Positions 26,776 through 36,509 of a DNA stretch of 64,000 nucleotides are shown here, one piece after another (position 1 is the stretch's first letter; every line of letters begins with the position of its first letter). The DNA is from Candidatus Gastranaerophilales bacterium. Its GTDB lineage: Bacteria; Cyanobacteriota; Vampirovibrionia; Gastranaerophilales; Gastranaerophilaceae. Location of the stretch: positions 1 to 64,000 of the forward strand of contig CALUTL010000008.1 of the NCBI GenBank assembly GCA_944323655.1, read 5' to 3'. The notes under the pieces are model-generated. The model made no database searches. It saw only the letters and a program-made list of their open reading frames with translations, and was not told the DNA's origin. Position numbers and translations under genes: made by a program.

Positions 26776-27072
26776 ATGAAAATTCAACCAATTGCCCCAT
26801 CATTCAAAGGTAAAATTTCAATTTCCGCAAACGGAAATAACAAGAATGTAAGTTATCTTTACAACAAAGTTTCCAAAATAGTAAAAGACAACCAAGTAAC
26901 AGCAAGTTTTCATTCTGACAAAATCGAAATTACACCTCACACAAGTGCAGTAGCCCCGATTAAGTCAAGCCTTACGGATTTAGGAATTGAATTTGTTGAT
27001 GACAGTGCAAAAAAAGAAACCCTACTTGATAAAGCAAGCAAAGTAGTTTCGTCATTAACTCAAAAAAAGTAG
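26776..27072 (+). CDS. small basic protein with N-terminal SFKG motif
   Basis: The 98-residue protein begins MKIQPIAPSFKGK, followed by a short alpha/beta region (KISISANGNNKNVSYLY, IEITPHTSAV) and a Lys-rich end. AAAGGATAAAACA precedes the ATG. It is monocistronic, with two downstream terminators. I do not recognise the family. Similar PxxSFxG starts occur in the gene at 55163-55540 and, more loosely, in the CheR-like protein, so the leader may be a lineage-specific tag. Function unknown. Confidence 0.75.
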   Translation: MKIQPIAPSFKGKISISANGNNKNVSYLYNKVSKIVKDNQVTASFHSDKIEITPHTSAVAPIKSSLTDLGIEFVDDSAKKETLLDKASKVVSSLTQKK

Positions 27073-27087
27073 ACTAAAAACTTACAA

Positions 27088-27122
27088 AAATAAGCTTCTG
27101 AATATTCAGAAGCTTATTTTTT
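27088..27122 (+). terminator. intrinsic terminator
   Basis: A long AT-rich stem, AATAAGCTTCTGAAT with ATTCAGAAGCTTATT, is followed by T residues. It ends the small SFKG gene. Confidence 0.8.
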
Positions 27123-27129
27123 ATATATT

Positions 27130-27160
27130 AAAAGACCGTCTAAAATCAGACGGTCTTTTT
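27130..27160 (-). terminator. intrinsic terminator after fusA, bidirectional
   Basis: AAAAGACCGTC (27130-27140) pairs with GACGGTCTTTT (27149-27159) around an 8-base loop. T runs exist on both strands. It lies 23 bases after the fusA stop. Confidence 0.85.
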
Positions 27161-27182
27161 GAAAATTCAACTTATCAAAAAA

Positions 27183-29270
27183 CTAAGCTTTTTGACCAGA
27201 TTTTTCGATAATTTCTTTTTCGATATTAGCCGGAACTTGTTCGTAATGATCAAATTCCATAGAGAAAGTTCCGCGTCCCTGAGTGTTAGATCTCAAGTCA
27301 GTTGCATAACCGAACATATTTGCAAGAGGAACAATTGATCTTACGATAACGTTTCCTGTATTGCCTTGCGGTTCCTGACCTTCAACACGTCCTCTTCTTC
27401 TTGAAATATCACCGATAATTGTACCTGTAAATTCTTCAGGAATTTCGATTTCAACTTTCATCATCGGTTCCAAGATGCAAGGCTGAGCTTTGCGGCAGCC
27501 TTCTTTAATTGCCATAGAACCGGCGATTTTGAATGCCATTTCAGAAGAGTCAACTTCGTGGTAGCTTCCGTCATAAAGTTCAACTTTAACGTCAATCATC
27601 GGGAAGCCTGCTAAAATACCGCCTTCAAGAGCTTCTTCCATACCTTTTCTTGCAGGTTCAATGTATTCTCTGGGAATAGCACCACCGACAATTTTGTTTT
27701 CAAATACAAAGCCGGCATTTTCATCAGCAGGAGAAATTTTAACTTTAACGTGCCCGTACTGACCTTTACCGCCTGACTGACGGATGAATTTAGAATCCTG
27801 ATCTGCCGTTCCGCGGATAGTTTCACGGTATGCAACCTGCGGTTTACCGATGTTAGCTTCAACTTTGAATTCTCTAAGCATACGGTCTACGATAATATCA
27901 AGGTGAAGTTCGCCCATACCGGAAATGATTGTCTGACCGGTTTCAGTATCAGATTTAACTCTGAATGACGGATCTTCTTCAGCAAGTTTCTGAAGAGCGA
28001 TACCCATTTTGTCTTGGTCAGCTTTAGTTTTCGGTTCAATCGCAACTGAAATAACCGGTTCCGGGAAAGTCATTCTTTCTAAGATGATAGGTGCTTTTTC
28101 ATCACACAAAGTATCACCTGTTGTAGTATCTTTCAAACCTACAGCTGCGCAAATATCACCTGCGTAAACTTCTTGTTCTTCAAGTCTTTGGTCAGCGTAC
28201 ATACGAACCAATCTTGCTATACGTTCTTTTTTGCCGTTTGTAGCATTTAGAACATAAGATCCGGCTGTAATTACGCCTGAATAAACTCTCAAGAAAGTTA
28301 AACGGCCGACATAAGGGTCTGTCATAACTTTGAATGCCAATGCTGAGAAAGGTTCTGAGTCTGAAGAATGTCTTTCAGTTTTAGTTCCGTCTTCAAGTTC
28401 ACCCTCGATAGCTTTTACATCAACCGGTGACGGCATGTAATATACTACGTTGTCAAGAAGAAGCTGAACACCTTTGTTTTTGAAAGCTGTTCCGCAGCAT
28501 ACAGGAACAATTTTGTTTTCACAAACTGCTTTTCTCAAACCTGCTCTCAATTCATCAACAGTAATTGATTCAGGATCTTCAAAGAATTTTTCCATCAAAA
28601 CATCATCTTCCGATGCGATAGCTTCAACCATTGCATCTCTGTATTCTTTAGCTTTTTCTTGCAATTCAGCCGGAATATCTTCTTCTCTGATGTCTGTACC
28701 AAGGTCGTTTGTATAAATTTCAGCCTTCATTGTCATAAGATCAACAAGACCTGTAAATTTATCTTCAGCACCAATCGGAAGCTGAATAGGAACAGCATTT
28801 GCACCAAGTCTTGTCTTAATTTGATCAACAACTCTGTAAAAATCTGCACCTGTTCTATCCATTTTGTTAACGAAAACCATTCTCGGAACTTCGTAACGGT
28901 TAGCCTGTCTCCAAACAGTTTCAGACTGTGACTGAACACCGCCGACTGCACAGAATACTGCAACAACACCGTCTAATACACGAAGTGAACGTTCAACTTC
29001 AATTGTAAAGTCAACGTGTCCGGGGGTGTCGATAATGTTAATCTGATGTCCTTTCCATTCTGCTGTTACGGCAGCGGATTGAATGGTAATACCTCTTTCA
29101 CGTTCCTGTTCCATAAAGTCGGTAACGGCTGCACCGTCGTGAACTTCACCGATTTTGTGAGTTTTACCGGTATAGAACAAGATACGCTCTGTAGTCGTGG
29201 TTTTGCCGGCATCAATGTGAGCGGCAATACCAATGTTTCTGATTTTTTCCAATGGAGTTTTTCTTGCCAT
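27183..29270 (-). CDS. fusA: translation elongation factor G
   Basis: The 695-residue GTPase drives ribosomal translocation. G1 is AHIDAGKTT (17-25), followed by [17 protein letters not shown] and NKMD. Domains III to V follow, with [22 protein letters not shown] and the C-terminal [18 protein letters not shown] loop. The length is standard. GGAAAAACTAAA precedes the ATG. It stands alone here, not in a str operon with rpsL, rpsG and tuf, and has its own promoter (29331-29358). Confidence 0.98.
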   Translation of the reverse strand: MARKTPLEKIRNIGIAAHIDAGKTTTTERILFYTGKTHKIGEVHDGAAVTDFMEQERERGITIQSAAVTAEWKGHQINIIDTPGHVDFTIEVERSLRVLDGVVAVFCAVGGVQSQSETVWRQANRYEVPRMVFVNKMDRTGADFYRVVDQIKTRLGANAVPIQLPIGAEDKFTGLVDLMTMKAEIYTNDLGTDIREEDIPAELQEKAKEYRDAMVEAIASEDDVLMEKFFEDPESITVDELRAGLRKAVCENKIVPVCCGTAFKNKGVQLLLDNVVYYMPSPVDVKAIEGELEDGTKTERHSSDSEPFSALAFKVMTDPYVGRLTFLRVYSGVITAGSYVLNATNGKKERIARLVRMYADQRLEEQEVYAGDICAAVGLKDTTTGDTLCDEKAPIILERMTFPEPVISVAIEPKTKADQDKMGIALQKLAEEDPSFRVKSDTETGQTIISGMGELHLDIIVDRMLREFKVEANIGKPQVAYRETIRGTADQDSKFIRQSGGKGQYGHVKVKISPADENAGFVFENKIVGGAIPREYIEPARKGMEEALEGGILAGFPMIDVKVELYDGSYHEVDSSEMAFKIAGSMAIKEGCRKAQPCILEPMMKVEIEIPEEFTGTIIGDISRRRGRVEGQEPQGNTGNVIVRSIVPLANMFGYATDLRSNTQGRGTFSMEFDHYEQVPANIEKEIIEKSGQKA

Positions 29271-29330
29271 TTTAGTTTTTCCTTTTTATATATTGTGTAC
29301 TTCTGCTATTTTATATTTAGCTTCACTAAA

Positions 29331-29358
29331 ATTATCTCACAAACATGATTGTTGGCAA
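29331..29358 (-). promoter_or_regulatory. sigma70-type promoter for fusA
   Basis: On the minus strand TTGCCA (29353-29358), a 16-base spacer and GATAAT (29331-29336) lie about 60 bases before the fusA ATG. Confidence 0.6.
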
Positions 29359-29432
29359 GAATTCTATTAACCTGTCGTAACATTAAAAATATTTTTTCTT
29401 TTTGATTAAACCTTCCAATTTGATAATTATAT

Positions 29433-29459
29433 TTTACAATTGCATTCTTTTGGTATAAG
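29433..29459 (+). promoter_or_regulatory. probable promoter for pheT
   Basis: TTTACA (29433-29438) and TATAAG (29454-29459) are 15 bases apart, about 50 bases before the pheT start. The spacer is short, so the exact boxes are uncertain. Confidence 0.45.
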
Positions 29460-29507
29460 ATTTTGTTATAGAGATTAATTTTAAGATAAAAGAGGGAATC
29501 AAAGAAA

Positions 29508-31988
29508 ATGCAGGTATCATTAAACTGGTTAAACGAATTCGTTGACTTATCAGATAAAGAAGTCGAACAAATAGCACACGAACTTACGATGAGCGGACTA
29601 GAAGTAGAAGCTGTTGAAGAAGTTAAGCCGAAATTTACGAATATTAAGACAGTAAAAATTGAAAAAATTGACAATCATCCGAATTCCGACCACCTTCATC
29701 TTGTAACCGTAAACACAGGTTCAGGATTAAAGACGGTTGTCTGCGGGGCACAGAATATTAAAGAAGGTCAAATTGTTCCTTATGCAAGCGTCGGAAGTCA
29801 GGTTCTTGACAGAAAAACCGGTGAAATATTTACACTTACACCTGCAGTTATCCGTGGAGTTGAATCTCAAGGAATGCTTTGTTCAGATGATGAACTCGGG
29901 GTTTCGGAAAGAGGTTATCAGGAAGAAGACGGCATTTTAATTCTTAACAGAATTTTCCCTGACGTTAAAATAGGTGAAAATGTTGAGGATGTTCTGGGAT
30001 TTGAAAAGGATTACGTTCTTGATGTTGCTCCGACTGCAAACAGGGGAGATCAAATGTCTGTTATCGGTGTTGCAAGAGAATTAAGCGCAATTTTCAATAA
30101 ACCTCTTAAAATTAATAAAATTGAATGCACAAGAGATCTTACAACCGACAAATTCAAAGTTGAAATAAAAGACGATGACGTTTGCAAATATTATTCAATC
30201 GGAGTTTTGAAAGACATTAAAATCAAACCGTCACCGGATTGGATGCAAAAAAGATTAATTGCATCAGGTGTTCGCGCAATAAATAACGTTGTAGATATTA
30301 CAAACTACGTAATGCTTGAATACGGCACTCCATTTCACGCATTTGACCTTAATAAACTTGACGGATATCTTTGTGTCAGAAGAGCAGTTGAGGGAGAAAA
30401 AATCGTAACACTTGACGGAGTTGAAAGAACTTTAACCCGTGACAGCGTTTTGATTGCAGATAAAGAAAAAGGAGTGTGCTTGGCAGGTGTTTTCGGCGGC
30501 GAAAATTCCGAAATTGATGACAACACAACCGCAATAGCACTTGAAGCAGCATACTTTACACCTGCAAGCAACAGAAAAAGCTCTCACAGCGTAGGCTATA
30601 AAAGTGAAGCCTGCTCAAGATTTGAAAGGGGAGTTGATATTGAAGCGGTCAGACCTGCTTTAATGCGTGCCATGCAACTTATGGCAGAATTAGCTGACGC
30701 TAAGATTGAAGGTGTTGTTGAAACAGGCAAAAACAAGCTTGAACCGATTGAAATTACTCTAAGGTACAGTCAGGTTAAAAGAATTCTCGGGGTAGAAATT
30801 GCCGCTGACAGATGTATAAACATTTTAGAAAATCTCGGATTTGAAAAGCTTGGCGGAAACGAGATTGCGGCGAAATTCTTAGTTCCGTCATTCCGAGCAT
30901 ACGACGTAACCCGCGAAATTGACTTGATTGAAGAAATCGCAAGAATTAACGGTTATGACAAGATTTCACCTTCCTTACCCGAAAAAGTTCAGCTTCCTGA
31001 AATTTCACAGGAAGAAAAAGTTATCAAAAAAGTTCATAATGTAATGCTTTCCTGCGGCTTAAATGAAATTCAAACAAGCTCTCTTATAGGTAAACCATTG
31101 CTTGATAAATTTATGATTCCGTTTGAAGAAGAAAAAGCAGTATTCGTAGAAAACCCGGCTAGTGAAGATTATGCAATGCTTCGCCAAACACTCGCCGCAA
31201 GCGTCTTAAATGTTATGAAATACAACTTTGATAACGGCCAGAAAAATATCTGGAATTACGAAATCGGAAAAACTTACTACAAAATAAATCCCGCTGATGA
31301 AAAACATTCAGGAGTCGAAGAAATTCAAACACTTGAAGGCATCATTACCGGAAATATTCAGAACTCTTTGTGGCAAAATACCGGCGAAGTTGATTTTTAT
31401 ACCGTAAAAGGCATAATAGAAAAACTGTTTGAAGAACTTGAAATTTCAAAACGCATAAAATTAATGCCGCTTGAGAAAACTGAACTTGCCAAAACTCATG
31501 CAATACTTCATCCGTACAAAACAGCGGTTGGAATGCTTCTGGATAAAACCCCGACACCAATCTGCTATTTCGGTCAAATTCACCCGACTTTAAGAGATAA
31601 ACTGAAATTAAATCAGGATGCATTCTTGTTTAAATTAAATCTTGATAAAGTAATCTCAATTATCAAAGAAAAAACTCCAAGATATAAAAAGCTTCCTCAA
31701 TTTCCGGAAGTACGCCGCGACCTTGCTTTTGTAATCAACCAAAACGTAACGTTTGATGAAATTCAAAAGGTTATAAAAAGCTCGGTTCAACAAAACATCT
31801 TTAAAGGCTCAGAAGTATTTGACGTTTATCAGGGCGAACATATCCAAGATGGATACAAAAGTGTTGCCTTTAGAATAAAAATGCAAGATGAAAATGCAAC
31901 TTTAACCGACGAAATTATCGAAAAACAAATGAACTCCGTTCGTGATAAACTCAAAAAAACTTACGCTGATATAAGTTTCAGGGAGTAA
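29508..31988 (+). CDS. pheT: phenylalanine--tRNA ligase beta subunit
   Basis: The 826-residue subunit belongs to the alpha2-beta2 enzyme that charges tRNA-Phe. The EMAP/OB tRNA-binding domain is at about 40-155. The B3/B4 editing domain carries NRGDQMSVIGVARELSA and later HAFDLNKLDG. B5 follows, then the catalytic-like core. The C-terminal FDX-ACB anticodon domain (PRYKKLPQFPEVRRDLAFVI onward) starts at about 722. The length is normal. GAGGGAA lies 10 bases before the ATG. The catalytic alpha gene pheS is not adjacent, which is less common. Confidence 0.97.
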   Translation: MQVSLNWLNEFVDLSDKEVEQIAHELTMSGLEVEAVEEVKPKFTNIKTVKIEKIDNHPNSDHLHLVTVNTGSGLKTVVCGAQNIKEGQIVPYASVGSQVLDRKTGEIFTLTPAVIRGVESQGMLCSDDELGVSERGYQEEDGILILNRIFPDVKIGENVEDVLGFEKDYVLDVAPTANRGDQMSVIGVARELSAIFNKPLKINKIECTRDLTTDKFKVEIKDDDVCKYYSIGVLKDIKIKPSPDWMQKRLIASGVRAINNVVDITNYVMLEYGTPFHAFDLNKLDGYLCVRRAVEGEKIVTLDGVERTLTRDSVLIADKEKGVCLAGVFGGENSEIDDNTTAIALEAAYFTPASNRKSSHSVGYKSEACSRFERGVDIEAVRPALMRAMQLMAELADAKIEGVVETGKNKLEPIEITLRYSQVKRILGVEIAADRCINILENLGFEKLGGNEIAAKFLVPSFRAYDVTREIDLIEEIARINGYDKISPSLPEKVQLPEISQEEKVIKKVHNVMLSCGLNEIQTSSLIGKPLLDKFMIPFEEEKAVFVENPASEDYAMLRQTLAASVLNVMKYNFDNGQKNIWNYEIGKTYYKINPADEKHSGVEEIQTLEGIITGNIQNSLWQNTGEVDFYTVKGIIEKLFEELEISKRIKLMPLEKTELAKTHAILHPYKTAVGMLLDKTPTPICYFGQIHPTLRDKLKLNQDAFLFKLNLDKVISIIKEKTPRYKKLPQFPEVRRDLAFVINQNVTFDEIQKVIKSSVQQNIFKGSEVFDVYQGEHIQDGYKSVAFRIKMQDENATLTDEIIEKQMNSVRDKLKKTYADISFRE

Positions 31989-31991
31989 TTT

Positions 31992-32639
31992 ATGATAAAA
32001 AAAATTCTGACAGTCATCGGACTTACATTTTTACTGGCGCTTCCCGCAGCAAGTAAAGACGTAATTCCGTCGTACGGGACGACTTTGCATACAAAAACTT
32101 ACGGCTTCTATCAGGTCGGCAAAAAAGTTGTGCTTCACGAAGAGCCTGACGAAAATTCAAAAATTATCCAAGAAATAAACTGGACATCGGATAAATTAAA
32201 CCCTGAAGAACTTTCGTTTGATGATGTGTTCAGCGTTTTTATAGGTTCAAAAGAGCTTGCTCTTATGGCAGTCGATGACGAAACTGAAGACTGGATAAAA
32301 CTTATCTACGACAACAAAAACAACAAAAGCGGCTGGTTAAAAAAAGACGATCCGTATAAATTTATGACGTGGGTTTATTTTTATAATGCCTACGGCAAAA
32401 AATACGGTTTAAAAATTCTGAAAGATGCCCCCGAAGTTACGGAAAAACTTTACTCAAGCCCCGATGAAACTTCACAAATCATCGCAAGAATAAATCACCC
32501 GCAATATATAAAATTGAATGTTTTAAGAGGAAACTGGGCGCTTGTATCAGTTATGGATTTGGACAAAACTCCCAAAACAGGCTACCTCCGCTGGAGAAGC
32601 GATGACGGAGTAAAATATCTATTTCCTGATATCAAATAA
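31992..32639 (+). CDS. secreted protein with possible SH3-like repeats
   Basis: The 215-residue protein has a Sec signal peptide (MIKKILTVIGLTFLLALPAA, cut near residue 21). Two similar segments follow: YQVGKKVVLHEEPDENSKII with a WIKLIY...SGWL end, and GLKILKDAPEVTEKLYSSPD with a WALV...GYLRW end. This resembles bacterial SH3b repeats that bind cell wall, though the match is by eye only. It starts 3 bases after pheT and is certainly co-transcribed. Periplasmic location is likely. Confidence 0.8.
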   Translation: MIKKILTVIGLTFLLALPAASKDVIPSYGTTLHTKTYGFYQVGKKVVLHEEPDENSKIIQEINWTSDKLNPEELSFDDVFSVFIGSKELALMAVDDETEDWIKLIYDNKNNKSGWLKKDDPYKFMTWVYFYNAYGKKYGLKILKDAPEVTEKLYSSPDETSQIIARINHPQYIKLNVLRGNWALVSVMDLDKTPKTGYLRWRSDDGVKYLFPDIK

Positions 32640-32706
32640 GCTGCCGCCCAACTCCTCAAATTAAAAGTCAGATTTTAAACCAAACTTAACAATTGATAAA
32701 AAACCC

Positions 32707-32735
32707 TCGACAATCGGTTATGTTTGTTGTAGTAT
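32707..32735 (+). promoter_or_regulatory. sigma70-type promoter for rplI operon
   Basis: TCGACA (32707-32712), a 17-base spacer and TAGTAT (32730-32735) lie about 45 bases before the rplI start. Confidence 0.55.
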
Positions 32736-32778
32736 TCTCTTACTGGCAGAATATAAATACTTAAAGGAGAATTTTAAA

Positions 32779-33285
32779 ATGCAAGTTATATTGAAAAAAG
32801 ATGTTCAAAACCTCGGCGAAGCAGGCGACATCGTTAATGTAAAAGACGGATATGCAAGAAACTTTTTGCTTCCTCAAAATGCCGCAGAACTCGCAACAGA
32901 AGGTGCTTTGCAAAACAGAGAACAAAATTTGGCAAGAATTAAAGCTAAACAAGAAAAACTTCACAAAGAAGCACTTGAAAAAGCTGAAAAACTTGAAAAA
33001 TTCGGAACACTTGAACTTTCAGCAAAAGCAGGTGAATCAGGCAAATTGTTCGGTACAATTACAACCAAAAAACTTACCGAAGAGCTTCTTGCTAAATCAG
33101 GAATCGAAGTTGACAGAAAAACTGTTACTCTTAATGCTCCGATTAACAAAATCGGCAACTACACAATGCTTATTAAATTAACTTCAAAAGTTAAATGCGA
33201 AGTTCCTGTTTCAGTAACAGCATCAGAAGTTGTTAAAGAATCTGTTGTTGAAGAAGTTGAAGCAGCTGAAGCTTCTGAAGAATAA
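32779..33285 (+). CDS. rplI: 50S ribosomal protein L9
   Basis: The 168-residue protein has the N-terminal 23S-binding domain with GEAGDIVNVKDGYARNFLLP, a long connecting helix (residues 50-80) and the C-terminal domain with KLFGTITTK. A short acidic tail, VEEVEAAEASEE, extends past the usual end. AAAGGAG lies 9 bases before the ATG. It is the first gene of a run continuing into one-carbon genes, with the next start 33 bases away. Confidence 0.97.
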   Translation: MQVILKKDVQNLGEAGDIVNVKDGYARNFLLPQNAAELATEGALQNREQNLARIKAKQEKLHKEALEKAEKLEKFGTLELSAKAGESGKLFGTITTKKLTEELLAKSGIEVDRKTVTLNAPINKIGNYTMLIKLTSKVKCEVPVSVTASEVVKESVVEEVEAAEASEE

Positions 33286-33318
33286 ACGTTCAATATTGCA
33301 GCAAGTGAGGAGAGCATT

Positions 33319-34398
33319 TTGAATAAAGCCAAAAATTTGACGCTTGAATGTACTGCTATCGGTTCACTTCCGCAATTGAATGTTAATAAGGCAATAGAAC
33401 TAATTGAAAGAGATTTTTCTACAATTCCGTTCTGGCCGCAAATGGTAAAAATTAATAAAAATGAGGACATGATTTTCCAATTTACGGACAATATGCCCTC
33501 ATTTTTTTGCGAGCAAGGCAAGATTTTTTTAAATACCGAATACGAAAATTTCTTTGAAGATTTGGAAAGATTTTTCAACGACTATGAAGAAATCATTACT
33601 GACATAAATTCTCCTTTACTCGACAAATACGGAATAACTCAGGCTTGCGCATTTGAAAGTTACCTTGAAATAATAAAAAATAAAACCCCTGATTTTGCCA
33701 AAGGTCAAATAGTCGGGCCTTTTACACTGTCATCCGCTTTGAATAAAGACGACGGCACACCTGCGGTTTATGACGAAACCTTAAGAGAAATAATAACTAA
33801 AAATCTTATTTTGAAAGCCTTGTGGCAGATAAAAAAAATTAAAGCTGCAAACCCCTCAACAACTCCGATAATATTTACGGATGAACCGACTTTATCACAG
33901 CTCGGCACATCAGCTTATGTCGGAATTTCAGAGGAAGAAATTCTTTATATGCTGAAAGAAATTACGGAAGTTTTAAAATCCAAAGGAGCAATTTCTGCAA
34001 TCCATTGCTGCGGAAAATGCGACTGGATTTTGCCGCTTAAAGCCGGTTTTGAAATGATTAATCCTGATGCTTATTCATTTGCTCAAAATTTAAGCTTGTT
34101 TTCAGAGGAACTTAACAACTTTTTGCAAAACAAAGGCAAAATTGCTTGGGGGATAGTACCGACACTTGATAAATCATCTCTTGAAAAAACAGACGCCGAA
34201 GCTCTGGTTAAGAAATTTCAAACCGCTGTAAAATATTTGACTAAAAAAGGGATTAATGAGAAACTTATAATAGAAAATTCACTAATAACACCATCTTGCG
34301 GAGCCGGAGTTTTAAGTGAAGATCTGGCAGAAAAAGCAATGGATTTGACAAATGCATTATCAATCAGATTAAAGGAGATTTATAATATTGGCAATTAA
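33319..34398 (+). CDS. MetE-core/UROD-like zinc methyltransferase
   Basis: The 359-residue protein has the barrel fold signature of the C-terminal half of cobalamin-independent methionine synthase: GSLPQ at residues 15-19, QIVGPFTLS near 130 and IFTDEP at 185-190. The likely zinc ligands are His229 and Cys231 in AIHCCGKC and Cys327 in TPSCGAG, matching the H-x-C...C pattern of MetE. The MetE N-terminal half is absent, so this is a core-MetE-size protein. It starts with TTG after GAGGAG. It overlaps the CooC-like gene by 11 bases. It may transfer methyl groups from a corrinoid protein to homocysteine, which is inference. Confidence 0.78.
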   Translation: MNKAKNLTLECTAIGSLPQLNVNKAIELIERDFSTIPFWPQMVKINKNEDMIFQFTDNMPSFFCEQGKIFLNTEYENFFEDLERFFNDYEEIITDINSPLLDKYGITQACAFESYLEIIKNKTPDFAKGQIVGPFTLSSALNKDDGTPAVYDETLREIITKNLILKALWQIKKIKAANPSTTPIIFTDEPTLSQLGTSAYVGISEEEILYMLKEITEVLKSKGAISAIHCCGKCDWILPLKAGFEMINPDAYSFAQNLSLFSEELNNFLQNKGKIAWGIVPTLDKSSLEKTDAEALVKKFQTAVKYLTKKGINEKLIIENSLITPSCGAGVLSEDLAEKAMDLTNALSIRLKEIYNIGN

Positions 34399-35140
34399 AC
34401 TTGCAATAACAGGTAAAAGCGGAAGCGGAAAAACGACAATAACAAAAGCATTTTTAAGAATTTTTCAGGAATATTTTCCGGAAAAAAGTATTCTTCTGTT
34501 TGATAACGACCTTGCAAGCGAACTCGGACACAGCTTTGGACTTGATATCAGAAATACGATTTACGGGATAAGAAGCGGAAAACACGAATATAAAACAGGG
34601 ATTCCGGAAGGAATGACCAAACAAGAATACGTAGAATGGGCTATGGAGGATATTCTGGTACCCTTAAGCGATAATGTTGATATAATAGTTTCGTGGTTTG
34701 TCGGCTCTAAAGATTGCAGATGCCCGATTACAGGACAGATTAACGATGCAGTTTTAAAACTTATTGAAAGATACGATATTGTAATTTTTGACTGCGAATT
34801 TGATCTTAAATATTTAAATCAGCTTGTTGACACAGACATAGACACAACGATTATCGTTGCAAATCCGACCGACGAAAGTGCTCATCTTGCAAAACGTATT
34901 GAAGAATTCAGCGCAAAATACGCAGCCGGAGGTCAGCTTGGTGTTGTTATTAACAAGGTGGAAAACAACGATATAGCATCAATTTCTGCACTTTTAAACA
35001 AATACCAGCTTGATGTTTTGGGTGTAATCCCGTTTGATGAACATTTAAAGGAGAATTCAATCGCAAGAGAATCCAAAGCAGTAGAAGATGCAATAAAACA
35101 GTTTTATTTCCGTCTGAATTTACCGCAGACAAAGAATTGA
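34388..35140 (+). CDS. CooC-like MinD-family ATPase
   Basis: The 250-residue protein has a deviant Walker A, GKSGSGKTT, at about 9-17, with the signature Lys of the SIMIBI/MinD class. It also has the DCEFDLKYLNQL switch region and ANPTDESAHLAKRIEEF, close to CooC/AcsF maturation ATPases of nickel enzymes and corrinoid proteins. It starts with TTG about 10 bases after AAGGAG. It overlaps the methyltransferase gene before it and precedes folD by 7 bases. No carbon monoxide dehydrogenase gene is in the window, so the client is unknown. Confidence 0.82.
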   Translation: MAIKLAITGKSGSGKTTITKAFLRIFQEYFPEKSILLFDNDLASELGHSFGLDIRNTIYGIRSGKHEYKTGIPEGMTKQEYVEWAMEDILVPLSDNVDIIVSWFVGSKDCRCPITGQINDAVLKLIERYDIVIFDCEFDLKYLNQLVDTDIDTTIIVANPTDESAHLAKRIEEFSAKYAAGGQLGVVINKVENNDIASISALLNKYQLDVLGVIPFDEHLKENSIARESKAVEDAIKQFYFRLNLPQTKN

Positions 35141-35147
35141 GGGGAAA

Positions 35148-35987
35148 ATGGCAACAATACTTGACGGTAAAAGCTTACGCGACAAAATTTTAAAAGAACT
35201 AAAAACACGGCTTGAAAAATATAATAAAAAGCCAACCCTTGTTGTAATCCTTGTCGGCGACAACCCTGCAAGTAAAATTTACGTCAATAATAAAAAGAAA
35301 ACAGCCGAAAATCTCGGAATTAATTCTGTAATAATAAATTACCCCGCAGATGTTGATGAAAATGTTTTGTTAGAAAAAATACAAGAACTTAACGAAAATC
35401 CTGAAGTTACAGCAATCCTTGTTCAACTGCCGCTTCCGGAGCATATTGATAAGTTTAAAGTAATTAACGCAATATCCCCGCAAAAAGATGTTGACGGTTT
35501 TACGCCGGAAAATGCAGGGAAACTGTTTACCGGAGAAATTCCTTACGTTTATCCTTGCACTCCCAAAGGAATAATCCGACTTCTTGATGAATATAAAATT
35601 CCAATCGAAGAAAAACACACAGTAATAGTCGGGAGATCAAATATAGTCGGTAAACCACTTGCACAGATGTTTTTACAGAGAAATGCCACTGTTACAATCT
35701 GCCACAGCCGAACACAAAACCTCGCTGACATAACAAAAACAGCAGACATACTTGTTTCTGCTGTAGGGGGAAAAATTATTGGAAAAAATATGATTAAACC
35801 TAATTGTGTTGTTATCGACGTTGGAATTTTTAAAGATGAAAACGGTAAAACTCGCGGAGATGTTGAATTTGAAGAAGTTAAACCGCTTACATCATATATT
35901 TCTCCGGTTCCCGGCGGAGTCGGACCGATGACAATTGCCATGCTTATGTCCAACACCGTGGAACTCTTTGAGAAAAGTCTTTTGTAA
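35148..35987 (+). CDS. folD: methylene-THF dehydrogenase / methenyl-THF cyclohydrolase
   Basis: The 279-residue bifunctional enzyme interconverts methylene-, methenyl- and formyl-tetrahydrofolate. The catalytic Lys lies in YVNNKKKTAENLGI near residue 50. VQLPLPEHI at about 95, PQKDVDGFTPEN and VGRSNIVGKPLAQ (NADP-binding) follow, and the end has SPVPGGVGPMTIAML. The length is standard. GAGGGG lies 4-5 bases before the ATG. It is the last gene of the rplI-methyltransferase-CooC-folD run. Confidence 0.97.
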   Translation: MATILDGKSLRDKILKELKTRLEKYNKKPTLVVILVGDNPASKIYVNNKKKTAENLGINSVIINYPADVDENVLLEKIQELNENPEVTAILVQLPLPEHIDKFKVINAISPQKDVDGFTPENAGKLFTGEIPYVYPCTPKGIIRLLDEYKIPIEEKHTVIVGRSNIVGKPLAQMFLQRNATVTICHSRTQNLADITKTADILVSAVGGKIIGKNMIKPNCVVIDVGIFKDENGKTRGDVEFEEVKPLTSYISPVPGGVGPMTIAMLMSNTVELFEKSLL

Positions 35988-36015
35988 TGCGCACTGTATT
36001 TAAAAGCTGCTATTA

Positions 36016-36354
36016 CTAACTGCCTATCAAGTTCAAACCACAACTTGATTTGATATTGTTTTGAGCCATTGTCTTCAAACTTGAAATTGAGTTATCTAAA
36101 AGCGTAATTTGCTCTTCCAAACTTGCTTGCCGTACGGTCAAATACTCTTCTTCTTGCTGTAATGCAATATAATATGGATCATTATCTAAGTCTACCGAAT
36201 TCCCACCATTCTGGTCCTCTGCTTGGCTTTGATATGCATCCATTTGCTTCATTACATAATTGGCCTGATTCACAATTAAATGCATTTCAAAAGTTACTTG
36301 GCTTTTCTGCAACATAAATAAGCTTCTTTGTGAATCTAGTGCTAAAAAAGTCAT
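36016..36354 (-). CDS. small Gln-rich helical protein, unknown
   Basis: The 112-residue protein is predicted helical, with a Gln- and Glu-rich middle (QAEDQNGGNSVDLDND then QQEEEYLTVRQ) and a second amphipathic helix EEQITLLDNSISSLKTM. It has no signal peptide or membrane segment. AAGGAGAGCAGAT precedes the ATG. Size and helix pattern resemble small export-apparatus or filament proteins, but I cannot assign a family. Its promoter carries the shared CTTTATAT element. Confidence 0.7.
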   Translation of the reverse strand: MTFLALDSQRSLFMLQKSQVTFEMHLIVNQANYVMKQMDAYQSQAEDQNGGNSVDLDNDPYYIALQQEEEYLTVRQASLEEQITLLDNSISSLKTMAQNNIKSSCGLNLIGS

Positions 36355-36390
36355 ATCTGCTCTCCTTATCTTTTTAGTTCTCTCTTATAC

Positions 36391-36420
36391 ATATAAAGTA
36401 TTTTAAGATTTCACGATTTC
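36391..36420 (-). promoter_or_regulatory. shared promoter-like element, copy D
   Basis: The minus strand reads TTGAAATCG, then AAAATACTTTATATG, with GAAA at the place of GCAA and the same 18-base gap. It ends 36 bases before the start at 36354. Confidence 0.5.
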
Positions 36421-36473
36421 AATAAAGAGAATTTTTGTAACATTTGTTTACAATTAATTTAAAATTTCTCACT

Positions 36474-36502
36474 AAAAAAGGTTGCTTAGAAAAACAACCT
36501 TT
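36474..36502 (-). terminator. intrinsic terminator after dnaJ
   Basis: On the minus strand AAAGGTTG pairs with CAACCTTT around a 10-base loop and runs into TTTTTT. It sits just after the dnaJ stop. Confidence 0.75.
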
Positions 36503-36509
36503 ACAACCT

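Noticed and set aside
29306..29674. 122-codon frame opposite the pheT start
   Set aside because: It crosses both divergent promoters and the pheT N-terminus with no ribosome site.
35549..36043. 164-codon frame antisense to folD
   Set aside because: It mirrors folD codons, and the sense protein is unambiguous.
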